Positions 24,615 to 35,391 of a DNA stretch of 64,000 bases are shown one piece after another. The notes below the pieces were generated by a model. The model was not told the DNA's origin. It saw only the letters and a list, made by a program, of their open reading frames with translations, and ran no database searches. Origin of the DNA: Brasilonema sennae CENA114 (GTDB taxonomy: Bacteria; Cyanobacteriota; Cyanobacteriia; Cyanobacteriales; Nostocaceae); the NCBI RefSeq assembly GCF_006968745.1, contig NZ_CP030119.1, positions 124,001-188,000 on the forward strand, written 5' to 3'. A program made the translations under genes and the position numbers. Positions within the stretch are counted from its first letter, which is position 1; each line of letters opens with the position of its first letter.

Positions 24615-27600
24615 TCATTTTTTTTCAGATGCCTCAACTTGATCGAGGCAGAATTTTAACTTTTGTGCCAGAATCTGAACGTGGGGTTCGACTAACATCG
24701 TGTAATGATTGCCAGGGACAACATGTAAATCTAGCGGTTTGGTAGAAAGTTGACTCCAATTTCTCCGATTCAGTATGGATTCGCGGACAACTCCACTTAA
24801 CCCGTCTAATGCTTCACTAGCTTGAAATAGGGTGATGCGGTTTGGGTATATCTGTGGTCTGTAGTTCTGCACTCGTCGTAAGGAGGTTTGAGCACCGGCT
24901 TTGTAAATTTGGAAAATATGACGAATCTCAGAAAGATCGGTATTTGGAGACAAAACGCCCGCCATGATGGACTGCTTTAAGACGTGCCTCAATTGCTCAT
25001 TTAAATCGAGCCTCTGAAGGTTGTCGTTGCTAAGCGTTAACGCCCTATTATAGCGAGCTCCCAGGTAACTGGCAAACCCGGATATCAATGCACAATCCTC
25101 ATCTAAGGGGAAGTCAGTTATATTGGTAACATCGAGCAAGGCAAGCAGAGCTACTTCATCACCTTGCTTGCATAGCTGATAAGCCATCTCGAAAGCTACA
25201 CAACCTCCCAGCGACCAACCTCCTAATAAATAAGGACCTTTTGGCTGAAAACTCTTTAAAGCTTCAATGCACTGATCGGCTATCTCTTCAATAGTAATAG
25301 AAGAAAGCAGTTCCTTGTTTAGGTCTCGATAATTATCAAGTTCTGGTGGTTGCAGTGTATAAAACGGTTGTTCGTGAGTTAAGTGACGTGCTAAATTGGC
25401 ATAGATAGAAACATCTAAACCGCCCGGATGTACACAGACAAAAGGTAATTTTGAACCGATAGGTTGAATCTCTACTAGTGGTGACTTGGACAGTAAAACA
25501 GAATGCTTAAAGGCTGTTTCTAGTACCGAACTTTCAGCAGCGTTAGAGGTAGAAGGTGTCGCTGTCAGTTGCTCAAGTATCTGTATTGCTAGCTGACCAA
25601 AGCTGATATCTTGTAAGAAATTTTCTATGGGCACAGTTATCCCCAGATCGGTTTCGATCCGGTTCTTAAGAACAATTGCCATGAGGGAGTCTAATCCTAA
25701 ATTTTTGAGAGAGTGTTTTTTATCCAGCGCAGAATCAGACAGTCCCAACACTTTGGCAAGCTGTTTGTCCAGATAAAATTTGAGTAGACGTTGGCGCTCC
25801 TGTGACGATGCGTCTAACAGCTCCTTGCGTATTAAGCTCGGTTCGGGTGTATGTAGGGCAGTATATGAAGTAGAGGATTTTTGATCTGCCATAGCAGGGA
25901 TGGTGGAGTTGTTTGGGTGTGCAACATATACTGGTACCTGAGCCACCAGTATATGTTGTCCCAAAATTTCTGCAACAGAACCAGGTTCAGGAAAAGCTTT
26001 AACCTTCTCAAACCCATGAGATAAAAGAGCTTCTTCCCACTGCTTTTCTGAAAGTAGTGGTTTTCCTTGTCGCAGTGGATCGTCAAACCCCTGCCAACTT
26101 TCCATCAGCCCCGTGCAAATTTCCAACCAAAAGCTATGGTGCGTGACTTCATTAAGCAGGAGCAAGCCACCAGGAGCAAGGAGAGAGAGAATATGCTCTA
26201 TGGTCTTTCCTAGGTTACGTGTACCATATAGGACATTGGTGACTACAACCACGTCAAAGCTTTGGTATTCATAACCAAAGTTTTGGGGATTTTGCTCAAT
26301 GTCTAATAAACCATAGTGAACAAACGGGTATGATTTGAATTTTTCCTTAGCTTGAATCAACAAAAATTTTGAAACATCAGTGAAATGATAAATGGTTTTT
26401 TCTGGTGACAGAATTGGCAGCACGGATGCGGTTGTTCCCCCTACTCCAGCCCCGATTTCTAGAATACGTAGGTGCTTATGTAGTGACAGAGCTTTTAACA
26501 CCGACTCAATAATACTTCTGGTAATACCATTGAAGTAACGAGCTGCAGCCCATTTTTGATAAAAGTTTTCAGCCACGTCGAAAGAACCCCCAGGAAACAG
26601 GGTTTCTGAAGGGGCCTGTTTACCTGTTAAGATGTCTGCTAACTGTTGACCACAGTTTTGTAAATGATTGAGTAAGAAGGTATCGTCTGTGAAGAACTTC
26701 CTAGCTTCACTCAAAAGAAAATCCACTTGAGAATTGGGCAGGGGGCAATCACAAACATAGATTTCCTCTCCCCGATGCTTCAAGATACCAGTATTTGCCA
26801 ATTGATGCAGCCATCGGGACAAAAGTTGGCTGTAAGTTGATAAAATCTTGAAGTGATGAATCAAACTGTCTGCAGAATGGCTTTCTCCAGGTTGTTTGTA
26901 GGCACCAAGCTGGAAAAGCGCTTCTGTGATATATGCAGTTGCCAAGTGCTCTAAATATTGTCGTTTAGTTGAGTATGTGTGGAGTGCTAAATCTAATGGT
27001 CCCTGCTGGCTTTGATAATGACCAGCTGATAATGCAGATTTCCAAAGGTACAAGACGTCTAACTTTTGATCTTGCTGTTTCTCATGAACCTTTTCCAACC
27101 AGTAACGGGAGCGCTGCCACGGATAAGTTGGCAGTTGGAAACGGTAACGTGAATAGTCCCGCTCAAAGCCAAACCAATCAACTTTTACCCCCTGTACATA
27201 TAGCTCTGCCAGACTCTGCAGGATCTGCTGCCAATCCGAATGTCCTTGACGCAAACTAGGTAGCCAAACTCCTACTCCTTCTGGTAAACATTGACGACCC
27301 ATTCCCAATAAAGTTGGTTTTGGACCTATTTCTATGAAAATTTCACAACCTTGTTGATCAAGAGTTTCCATGCTATCAGCAAATTTCACCGTCTGCAGTA
27401 TATGACTACACCAGTATTCAGGCGTGGCTATTTCCCTTCTGGCTATCTCCCCACTGAGATTAGAAATGATGTCTATATGTGGGCATGAGTAAGTAATTTT
27501 CTTGGTGAACTGCTCAAAAGTCGGCAGAATTGGCTGCATCAGGGGCGAATGGAAAGCATGAGAAACCTTCAAATTTTTTGTCTTGACTCCTTGAGCTTGT

Positions 27601-29759
27601 AGGGTAGCGATCGCTTCATTGACTGCCTCACGCTTGCCAGAAATCACGATATTTTGTGGCCCGTTAACAGCTGCTATCGCTACATCTTGAACATAGGGTT
27701 GAACGGCTGCTAGCACCTGTGCATGGGAGGCAAACACCACTGCCATCTCGCCATCCTGTGGTAAAGACTGCATTAGGCAACTGCGTTCGACGACGAGCTT
27801 GAGCGCATCTTCCAAGCTGAACACCCCAGCTACACAAGCAGCGACGTATTCCCCTAAACTGTGACCCATCACGACAGATGGTTTTATACCCCATGACCGC
27901 AGCAACTCGACCAAAGCATACTCCAAAGCAAATAGTGCAGGTTGAGTGTACGCTGTCTGATCTAGGAGCGAGGTAACACCCGATTTTGGATAGAGTACTG
28001 ACAACAGCGACTGCTTCAGAAGAGGTCGTAGTATTATATCACACTTGTCAAGAATATTGCGGAAAGTCGCTTGGGTATCATAAAGTTGACGCCCCATGTT
28101 TACGTACTGGGAACCTTGACCTGTGAACAAGAAAGCTATTTTCGGCTGACTCGAACTCAGCACTTGCTGACTGAACACCCCAGATGTTTCTTGACGGGCA
28201 GTAAAAGCAGCTAGCCGCTCGCGCATTTTTGCTGGAGACTCAGCCACTACAGCTAGACGGTGGGTAAAATGCGATCGCCCTGTATTTGCCGTAAAACAGA
28301 GGTCACCCAGTGATATGGATTGATTCGCCACCAGGTGGCTCTCAAACCGTTGAGCAAGTTCTGTCAAAGCCTTTTCGTTTTTCGCTGACAGGCAAAGAAG
28401 ATGAACAGGACGCTCTACCTCCACGGGTTTTGGGTTCCGCTTGGGTGCCTCTTCCAGCACGACATGGGCGTTGGTGCCTCCAATTCCAAAGGAGCTGACT
28501 CCGGCTCGACAGGGAAATCCATCTGTCTGCCATTGTTTTAGTTTAGTATTGACATAGAAAGGACTGCTTGCGAAATCAATCTGAGGATTAGGCTCTTCAA
28601 AATTTATGCTGGGGGGAATAAGCTTGTGTTTGAGTGCTAAGACAGTCTTGATTAATCCTGTCACTCCCGCAGCCGCCTCCAAATGACCAAAGTTGCTTTT
28701 GACAGAGCCAAGAGCACAGAAGCCTTTTTTCTCGGTACTAGCTCTAAACACCTGGGTGAGCGCTGCCACCTCAATTGGGTCACCGATGGGAGTTCCCGTA
28801 CCGTGGGTTTCTACATAAGTAATGGTCTCAGGCTCAACCCCCGCCAGAGCCTGGGCCATTGCAATCACCTCAGCCTGACCATCTAACCCAGGTGCAGTGT
28901 ACCCAACTTTCAAAGCTCCATCATTATTGATCGCGCAGCCTTTGATCACAGCATGAATGTCATCGCCATCAGCGATCGCATCTGCCAACCGTTTGAGCAC
29001 GACAACACCAAGCCCGCTGCCAAAAATAGTTCCTTGGGCGCGAGCATCAAATGTTCGGCAATGTCCGTCGGGAGAAAATATACTGCCTTTTTCAGAAAAA
29101 TAGCCTGCCTTGAGAGGTACCCTGATGGAAACGCCACCCGCCAAAGCCATATCACATTGGTAATTTAGTAAGCTTTGATAAGCTTGACAAATGGCAACTA
29201 ATGATGTAGAACAAGAAGATTGAACTGTAATACTCGGTCCCTTTAAGTTTAATTTATAGGAAAGGCGGGTTGCCAAGTAATCTTTATCATTCCCAATCAC
29301 GGTTTGGAGAATGTCGTTTCCGCCTGTCAGGTCAAAGTTTAGATACAGATTGGACAGCAAATAACTGCTCATCACTGTACCAGCGTAAACGCCAATTTTA
29401 CCATCATAGGTTTCTGAGGTGTAGCCTGCACTTTCTAAAGCTTCCCAAGCACACTCCATGAACAGGCGGTGTTGAGGGTCCATGACAGAAGCTTCCCTGT
29501 TGCTAAGACCGAAGAAGGAAGCATCAAACAAATCTACGTCTTCCAGAACCGCTCCTGCTTTAACATAGTTAGGGTGACAGACCATAGCCGGATCGATTCC
29601 AGCATCAATAAGTTCTTGCTCAGAGAAAAAGGAAATAGATTCAACCCCGTCTCGCAGATTCTGCCAAAACTCATCCAGATTTTTGGCTCCAGGAAATCGA
29701 CCACTCATGCCAATGATGGCAATGCTTCCAATTGCATCAAAGTTAACTGCACTATCCAT
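24615..29759 (-). CDS. Terminal PKS module KS-AT-cMT-ACP-TE
   Basis: A 1,714-residue type I PKS. The KS has its cysteine in VQSSCSTSL (near 182), HGTGTPIGDP and NFGHLEAAAG. The AT has GHSLGEYVAACVAG and VSHAFHSPLMQP, malonyl type. The C-methyltransferase has ILEIGAGVGGTTASVLP (near 1,115), the ACP LGLDSLMA (near 1,395), and the thioesterase GWSLGGCVAFEM with PGNHYTMLVEPH. No KR, DH or ER, so it should add an alpha-methyl beta-keto unit and release the chain. ATG overlaps the end of the upstream NRPS by 8 bases (ATGGATAG), indicating translational coupling and sequential action. Linker DNA near 25,700 holds nothing unusual. Confidence 0.95.
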   Translation of the reverse strand: MDSAVNFDAIGSIAIIGMSGRFPGAKNLDEFWQNLRDGVESISFFSEQELIDAGIDPAMVCHPNYVKAGAVLEDVDLFDASFFGLSNREASVMDPQHRLFMECAWEALESAGYTSETYDGKIGVYAGTVMSSYLLSNLYLNFDLTGGNDILQTVIGNDKDYLATRLSYKLNLKGPSITVQSSCSTSLVAICQAYQSLLNYQCDMALAGGVSIRVPLKAGYFSEKGSIFSPDGHCRTFDARAQGTIFGSGLGVVVLKRLADAIADGDDIHAVIKGCAINNDGALKVGYTAPGLDGQAEVIAMAQALAGVEPETITYVETHGTGTPIGDPIEVAALTQVFRASTEKKGFCALGSVKSNFGHLEAAAGVTGLIKTVLALKHKLIPPSINFEEPNPQIDFASSPFYVNTKLKQWQTDGFPCRAGVSSFGIGGTNAHVVLEEAPKRNPKPVEVERPVHLLCLSAKNEKALTELAQRFESHLVANQSISLGDLCFTANTGRSHFTHRLAVVAESPAKMRERLAAFTARQETSGVFSQQVLSSSQPKIAFLFTGQGSQYVNMGRQLYDTQATFRNILDKCDIILRPLLKQSLLSVLYPKSGVTSLLDQTAYTQPALFALEYALVELLRSWGIKPSVVMGHSLGEYVAACVAGVFSLEDALKLVVERSCLMQSLPQDGEMAVVFASHAQVLAAVQPYVQDVAIAAVNGPQNIVISGKREAVNEAIATLQAQGVKTKNLKVSHAFHSPLMQPILPTFEQFTKKITYSCPHIDIISNLSGEIARREIATPEYWCSHILQTVKFADSMETLDQQGCEIFIEIGPKPTLLGMGRQCLPEGVGVWLPSLRQGHSDWQQILQSLAELYVQGVKVDWFGFERDYSRYRFQLPTYPWQRSRYWLEKVHEKQQDQKLDVLYLWKSALSAGHYQSQQGPLDLALHTYSTKRQYLEHLATAYITEALFQLGAYKQPGESHSADSLIHHFKILSTYSQLLSRWLHQLANTGILKHRGEEIYVCDCPLPNSQVDFLLSEARKFFTDDTFLLNHLQNCGQQLADILTGKQAPSETLFPGGSFDVAENFYQKWAAARYFNGITRSIIESVLKALSLHKHLRILEIGAGVGGTTASVLPILSPEKTIYHFTDVSKFLLIQAKEKFKSYPFVHYGLLDIEQNPQNFGYEYQSFDVVVVTNVLYGTRNLGKTIEHILSLLAPGGLLLLNEVTHHSFWLEICTGLMESWQGFDDPLRQGKPLLSEKQWEEALLSHGFEKVKAFPEPGSVAEILGQHILVAQVPVYVAHPNNSTIPAMADQKSSTSYTALHTPEPSLIRKELLDASSQERQRLLKFYLDKQLAKVLGLSDSALDKKHSLKNLGLDSLMAIVLKNRIETDLGITVPIENFLQDISFGQLAIQILEQLTATPSTSNAAESSVLETAFKHSVLLSKSPLVEIQPIGSKLPFVCVHPGGLDVSIYANLARHLTHEQPFYTLQPPELDNYRDLNKELLSSITIEEIADQCIEALKSFQPKGPYLLGGWSLGGCVAFEMAYQLCKQGDEVALLALLDVTNITDFPLDEDCALISGFASYLGARYNRALTLSNDNLQRLDLNEQLRHVLKQSIMAGVLSPNTDLSEIRHIFQIYKAGAQTSLRRVQNYRPQIYPNRITLFQASEALDGLSGVVRESILNRRNWSQLSTKPLDLHVVPGNHYTMLVEPHVQILAQKLKFCLDQVEASEKK

Positions 29760-32700
29760 TTTTTCTCTTCTCCATCAGCTGCCTTTGTTGCCTTATGACC
29801 TCTTTTTGTTTCAAAGCTCGGTCATGAATTTGCGTATATGATTTCTCAACATTTTCCTGACTTAAGTGCGTAGCCAAAAAGTTGATAGTTGGGTGTTGGA
29901 ACATTTTCACAATGGCGATGTCTCTTCCCAAAGTCTCTTTGATCTGGCTATGGATCTGAACCATATGAATAGAATTTGCCCCCAACTCAAAGAAGTTGCT
30001 ATGGATGCCGATTGTCTCAACTTGCAGCACTGCTTGTACAATATCTGCTATGGTGCGCTCCACTTCAGTTTGGGGTGGCGCATCGAGCAAATCAAGCTTT
30101 GACTGCACCAGCGTTGGTGCAGGGAGAGCCCGACGATCTACTTTGCCATTTACTGTCAACGGCAAGGTATCAAGAGGTACATAAATCCCAGGTACCATGT
30201 AATCTGGTAATTTCCCTTGCAAAAAGCTCCGCAGTTCATCGTCAATGGTAGCCATTGACAGAGTCGCTTTGGGCTGCAACGCTTGTGCGGTTTTTTCAGG
30301 ATCGATTCCCCCACCTAAAAAGCTGTGCAGCAGAATCTGATTGGAATCTAGCCCAAAGAAATTTTGGATCGCTGCAAAATCCAGAGTGCCCACGGGACAA
30401 AGTCCAATTTGGCTAGCCGATGCTGCGCTCATGAGCAACTGGCTCATATAACCTGCTTCCAAAAGACAAAAGTCTCTAGCTAACTCCCCGTACATGGGGG
30501 TAATTGCGCTCAGTTGTCCAATTAAAAACAGCGAAAAGGCGGATTTATCGAAAATCGCTTGATTAACCCCAGTGTAAATGCGACGTTCAATTTCAGCCTC
30601 AGGAGAAAGTAAGACTAAACGGTGGTCTGCGGGATGGTAATAGTAAATACCTGCTTCCAGTCCTTCAACTCGCCCAGGTTTGATGTAGATGTAAGTTTGC
30701 ACTGGGTAAAGACTGCCAGCAGATGGATAGCGGTACTTGGGCAACGGGGAACCATTGAGCTTGATTTGTAGCAGACAGTTCAAAAGTTCACTGAGCTGGG
30801 TAAGAGAAATTGGGGTATCCAAAAATTGTCGATGGCTTTGGCGTTTCACATAAGTTTCGATCAAAGCCTCGTCAATTTGCGGCTTAATCAACTCGATAGA
30901 GAGTCTATTGGGTTCGAGCGATCGCAATCCAGGCTGCTTGAGCATAAATTCCAGTCGCTTGACTGGGTCATTCAACACTCCATCCGTTTGGTGAAGACCG
31001 TAAACCGCTGCTGTCTGCTGAGCGGGAGCTGGCTGAGCTTGAGAGCTTGAGAGTGAGTCAGAAACAATATATGCTACCAATTGTTTATTTTCTCGTGTCT
31101 CTCCCACCGCCATTACCACGGTATGATTAACTAAGGGATGCTGCTCAAGCATCGCCTCAATCTCGCCTAGCTCAATGCGGTAACCATTGATTTTGACCTG
31201 GAAGTCTTCTCGTCCCAGAAACTCTATGTTGCTATCAGGCAGATAACGACCCAAGTCACCTGTCTTGTACAGCCGCTCTCCTGTGCGAGGATGAATAATA
31301 AAGCTGCTTTGGGTCTTCAAATCATCTTGCCAGTAACCTTTAGCGAGTCCTATTCCACCAATATAAAGTTGTCCTGGCACCCATACCGGGCAAGGTTCTA
31401 GCGCTTTATTTAACACATAAAAGCGCTGGTTGGTCATCGGGCAACCGTAGGGAATACTTTTCCAAGCAGGATCAACTGTGTTAATGGGGTAGAGAATTGA
31501 CCAGATCGATGCCTCTGTGGCACCTCCTAGACTAACAACTTGTACCTTTCCAAATAAGTTTTGAATTTGACCAGGTAAGGTTAAAGGTAGCCAATCCCCA
31601 CTTAACATAACCAACCGTAGCGATTTAGGTAGTATTTTCTGACCTTTTGCATACTCTACCAGCATTTGCATCAAAGCTGGTACTGAGTTCCAGATAGTGA
31701 TTTGATATTCTACCAGCAACTGCATCCAGTAAGATGGATCTCTTGTGGCTGATGCATCAGGAACGATTAGCGTTCCTCCGGCTGCCAAGGTGCCAAAAAT
31801 GTCATACACAGACAGATCAAAACTGAGAGACGACAGGGCAATGACCCGATCTTCTGGTTGCACATGAAAACGCTGGTTAATATCTAAGATAGTATTAACA
31901 GCACCCCGATGGTCAATCATCACTCCTTTTGGCAAACCAGTGGAACCAGAAGTAAAAATGACATAGGCTAAATCTGAAACTTGCTGTACAGGTTCCAGAG
32001 GTTCACAGGAGTTAGGGGGTTCTAAGATATCTACTGAGAGACGGAGGACGTTTTCTGGCCATTCTAGAGAAGTGTCTAGCTTCGATTGCGTGATTACCCA
32101 CTGAACTTTCGTTTGTTTTAAAAGATAAGATAGACGCTCGCTGGGCAGGTCGGGATCGATAGGCACATAAGCGGCTCCAGCGGCGAGGATGCCCAAGGTT
32201 GCGACAACTTGCTCCCACCCTTTTTCCATGACAATAGCTACCAGCTGGTTGGGGCAAGCGCCCAATTGTCGCAGTTGATACCCGATATGGCAAGCACGAG
32301 TACTTAATTCTTGATAGGTGAGCGTGCGACAGGAAGTAATGACAGCAGCTTGTTCTGGGTGCAAAAGCACTCGCTCAAAAAACAAGGTATGCAATAGGAC
32401 AGTTTCTAGGACTGGTGTTTCGGTAGCATTAATGGCTGCTATTTGCTTGAACTGTGTTGGTGGTAGCAGTTCTCTTGTCGTTACTTGCCACAGTTCGTGA
32501 GAATTGGATAGACGCTCCAAGAAATTGGAGTAAGCAGCAAACATATCATCCAAGAGCCCCGTTGGGAAGAGTTCTTCTACAGCATCCCAGTTGAAAACCA
32601 AAGCTCCGTCATGTTCAAAAACCTGATGATCTAGATAAACCTGCGGTGTTTGGCTGACGCTGTAAACAACTTCTCCCAGGCAAGCCATTGATGAAGGTTT

Positions 32701-34035
32701 TTTACTTGGTGTATCGCGGGTTAAGTCATTATGAACTAGGGTGCTGGTAAAGACAATTGGCATGAGCGCCCCTAAAAACCGCTCTTGAGTGCGAGCTAAT
32801 TCGCGCAAAACTTGCACGCCACTGAAATAACGATGGTCAAAGTCATCCCAGAGCTGCTTTTGGATGCGCCGCGCTCGCACTTCAAAAGAATCTTGTCCGG
32901 AGTTGTCTACTGACAGTAAAGTCAAAGAAGTAAAGTCCCCAGAAATTTGATTTACCTGTGGATGCAGGGGCAGGCGATTGAACAGCGTTAAATTGATGGT
33001 AAATTGAGGATTCTTACTCCATACGGTTAAGATTTCGGCAAAAGCAGCTAACAACAGTCCAGAAGGAGTCAAATTCACTTTGCTAGCCCTGTTTTTGAGG
33101 CGACCCCATGTATCTGAATCTAGTGTTCCACGACGACTTACAAAACGGGGGTGTTTGACAGTAGTTAAGCTCTTTTCTAGAGGTAGTTCAGGAGACGGTG
33201 GTAAGGTGCGAATTCGATGTAACCAATACTCTTGTGAGCGACGGTATAGTTGTGAATCATGTAAGCCAATTTCTGCTAAGACATAATCCCGAAATGAGAG
33301 TTCTAAAGCAGGAAAGACAATCTCAGCATTGTGTATAAATTCTACCAGTTCTCTTAGAATTAAGTCTATACTCCAATAGTCTGCCGTCAATAAGTCAAAA
33401 CTTAAGTGAATTCTGGTTTTATTCTCGTTTAATAAAGACGCTTGAATTTCAAACAGAGGCCACTGGTGAGGGGGTAGCACTTGGTGAGACATTTGCTCAC
33501 GAATGTGGTTCAACTGGTAAGCAATTATTTCTGGCTCTTTCCCGCACAAGTCTAAACTTTTAATTTTATAAGGAGGCACTTTCTCCAAAATCTGCTGTTG
33601 TCCATCTGGTCGCACAATCGTCCGTAGCATATCGTGGCGTTCTATCAGCCACTGCCAAGCTTTTTCAAATCTTTCTAGGTCTAAATCGACAATGTCAATT
33701 TCCACATATACGTGAGTTGCTACGTTACTCAGTTCAACAGCACCACTGCGACCAATCCAGTAAGCCTGTTGAACGTCAGTGAGTGGAAAAGGTTGATGCC
33801 GTTCGTCTGGATTGGGTACTATTGTGGGTAGCGGTTGGTAATCAGTGCTTAAGTTTTCAGTATTATAAGCATTATGTAGAAATGCCAAAATGTCTGCTTT
33901 GCGCTCAGCTATCTGATTACGTAGGGTTGGCGTCAATGTTCCCTTAGGACCATTACAGCAAAGGCGATCGCCATCAGCAGAGAACTTTATATCTAAGTCG
34001 CTGAGGTAGGACAAAAACTCTTGAATAGATTTCAT
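29752..34035 (-). CDS. Cysteine-specific NRPS: TubC docking-Cy-A(Ox)-PCP, thiazole-forming
   Basis: A 1,427-residue NRPS. Residues about 1-55 are a TubC-type docking domain. The heterocyclisation domain (about 70-490) has the Cy motif DLLTADYWS. The A domain has FTSGSTGLPKG, and specificity residues read DLYNMSLIW, one change from the cysteine code DLYNLSLIW. A SagB-like FMN oxidase (about 1,010-1,260, RQSHRQFLDTP, YRYPSAGSLYPVQ) is embedded between A8 and A10, as in epothilone and myxothiazol enzymes. The PCP has FFELGANSIHMV. It should condense and cyclise Cys, then oxidise thiazoline to thiazole. Docking and order suggest it follows the KS-AT-KR-ACP PKS. Confidence 0.93.
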   Translation of the reverse strand: MKSIQEFLSYLSDLDIKFSADGDRLCCNGPKGTLTPTLRNQIAERKADILAFLHNAYNTENLSTDYQPLPTIVPNPDERHQPFPLTDVQQAYWIGRSGAVELSNVATHVYVEIDIVDLDLERFEKAWQWLIERHDMLRTIVRPDGQQQILEKVPPYKIKSLDLCGKEPEIIAYQLNHIREQMSHQVLPPHQWPLFEIQASLLNENKTRIHLSFDLLTADYWSIDLILRELVEFIHNAEIVFPALELSFRDYVLAEIGLHDSQLYRRSQEYWLHRIRTLPPSPELPLEKSLTTVKHPRFVSRRGTLDSDTWGRLKNRASKVNLTPSGLLLAAFAEILTVWSKNPQFTINLTLFNRLPLHPQVNQISGDFTSLTLLSVDNSGQDSFEVRARRIQKQLWDDFDHRYFSGVQVLRELARTQERFLGALMPIVFTSTLVHNDLTRDTPSKKPSSMACLGEVVYSVSQTPQVYLDHQVFEHDGALVFNWDAVEELFPTGLLDDMFAAYSNFLERLSNSHELWQVTTRELLPPTQFKQIAAINATETPVLETVLLHTLFFERVLLHPEQAAVITSCRTLTYQELSTRACHIGYQLRQLGACPNQLVAIVMEKGWEQVVATLGILAAGAAYVPIDPDLPSERLSYLLKQTKVQWVITQSKLDTSLEWPENVLRLSVDILEPPNSCEPLEPVQQVSDLAYVIFTSGSTGLPKGVMIDHRGAVNTILDINQRFHVQPEDRVIALSSLSFDLSVYDIFGTLAAGGTLIVPDASATRDPSYWMQLLVEYQITIWNSVPALMQMLVEYAKGQKILPKSLRLVMLSGDWLPLTLPGQIQNLFGKVQVVSLGGATEASIWSILYPINTVDPAWKSIPYGCPMTNQRFYVLNKALEPCPVWVPGQLYIGGIGLAKGYWQDDLKTQSSFIIHPRTGERLYKTGDLGRYLPDSNIEFLGREDFQVKINGYRIELGEIEAMLEQHPLVNHTVVMAVGETRENKQLVAYIVSDSLSSSQAQPAPAQQTAAVYGLHQTDGVLNDPVKRLEFMLKQPGLRSLEPNRLSIELIKPQIDEALIETYVKRQSHRQFLDTPISLTQLSELLNCLLQIKLNGSPLPKYRYPSAGSLYPVQTYIYIKPGRVEGLEAGIYYYHPADHRLVLLSPEAEIERRIYTGVNQAIFDKSAFSLFLIGQLSAITPMYGELARDFCLLEAGYMSQLLMSAASASQIGLCPVGTLDFAAIQNFFGLDSNQILLHSFLGGGIDPEKTAQALQPKATLSMATIDDELRSFLQGKLPDYMVPGIYVPLDTLPLTVNGKVDRRALPAPTLVQSKLDLLDAPPQTEVERTIADIVQAVLQVETIGIHSNFFELGANSIHMVQIHSQIKETLGRDIAIVKMFQHPTINFLATHLSQENVEKSYTQIHDRALKQKEVIRQQRQLMEKRKNG

Positions 34036-34095
34036 AAGTCTATCTACTTATTGTTTATGCGTTACTTTAAAAGCCTGAAGTTTCTCCGCTTGCAA

Positions 34096-35160
34096 TCATA
34101 CTTTTTTGAATCTGAATATCTTATAGAGCCAGCTTCTATTTTTGAAATTGGTGTAGGTTGTGGAACCAGGTAACCCCAAAAAATTACTTATTAGGATTTC
34201 AGGTGCATTTCCATAAGCTTGGCTACCTATGGTTGCCGCTTCATCGCAGGATAACAAGACATTAGCTGTAATATCTCTATCCTTTTCAATAACAAAACCT
34301 ATCTCTTGTAAATCTGATAAATAATCATCTAATTTATCTACGGGAAAGAAATCTGTGTACAAAAAGTACCCTCCGAGTTTTAATACTCTATATACTTCTC
34401 TATAAAAAGCAAAGATATTAGGGTAAGCATTAGATGATTCAATATTAGTTACAATATCGAATTTGTGTTCTTCAAAAGGTAGTGTTTCTGCATCTCCCTG
34501 CATAAAATGAGCATGACTATGATTATAATTTGTTTGACAAAATGAAATAGCTGTTGTTGATAAATCAATTCCAAATATTTCTTTAACATGAAAAGATGTG
34601 GCAATAACATTAACTGTTCCACCTCTGCCACAACCCACATCTAAAATTGTACGATCTGTAAGGTCGCAATCTCCAATAAGTTCGAGTACTAATTTAATGC
34701 GATTTTTATTAGGAGTGTAATTTGGTAAATCAACCAATGCCTCTTGTGGAGAATCGTTGGCAACATAACCGTAGTTCAAAAAAGTTGCATAACTACCAAC
34801 TGTTGAGTTAAGTTTTTGGGAAAAATAATTATAAAGCTTCTCCCAAAGTTCTTTAGCTTTATTGGAAGAAAGATTTGAACTATTGTAATTAAGAAAGGGA
34901 AATGAATCTATCTGTTCTTGGATTTCAGCAAGTTCTTGTTCGCTTAGGTCTTTACAAAGATTAGCTTGAAAAAGAAAATTATACTTATTTATAAATTCCA
35001 AAATCTCTGCTTTGCGCTCAGCTATCTGATTACGTAGGGTTGGCGTCAATATTCCCTTGGGACCATTACAGCAAAGGCGATCGCCATCAGCAGAGAGCTT
35101 TATATCTAAATCGCTGAGGTAGGACAAAAACTCTTGAATGGATTTCATCTGAGTATTCAT
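34096..35160 (-). CDS. Stand-alone methyltransferase with N-terminal TubC docking domain
   Basis: A 354-residue enzyme. Residues about 5-60 (MKSIQEFLSYLSDLDIKLSA, then GPKGILTPTLRNQIAERKAE) nearly duplicate the docking domain of the NRPS at 29,752-34,035. The rest is a class I methyltransferase with motif I TILDVGCGRGGTVNV, acidic residue FGIDLS, and an insertion AATIGSQAYGNAPE near the end. GCAGGAG precedes the ATG at 35,160; a longer frame lacks this. An O-methyltransferase acting on a carrier-bound intermediate is likely, possibly on the hydroxyl left by the upstream KR. The docking domain would bring it to that PKS. Confidence 0.85.
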   Translation of the reverse strand: MNTQMKSIQEFLSYLSDLDIKLSADGDRLCCNGPKGILTPTLRNQIAERKAEILEFINKYNFLFQANLCKDLSEQELAEIQEQIDSFPFLNYNSSNLSSNKAKELWEKLYNYFSQKLNSTVGSYATFLNYGYVANDSPQEALVDLPNYTPNKNRIKLVLELIGDCDLTDRTILDVGCGRGGTVNVIATSFHVKEIFGIDLSTTAISFCQTNYNHSHAHFMQGDAETLPFEEHKFDIVTNIESSNAYPNIFAFYREVYRVLKLGGYFLYTDFFPVDKLDDYLSDLQEIGFVIEKDRDITANVLLSCDEAATIGSQAYGNAPEILISNFLGLPGSTTYTNFKNRSWLYKIFRFKKV

Positions 35161-35391
35161 ATCTAACTCCTGCAAAAATTGGTGCAAATGCAAAATTTAC
35201 TGAAAAAGCAAATTCCTACAAAACTAGACTTTTAATTGTGACAGAGTGACGAGAAAGCTAGGAAGCAGATTGAAACAGTGCTATATATCGCCTTCAAACC
35301 ACCTGAAAAAATGATGACTTATGAAGTGATAGTTTGATGTAGAGTTTTTTGTTCCTCTAGATGACTGCTTCCTTCTTTTTCTGGGAGATGT

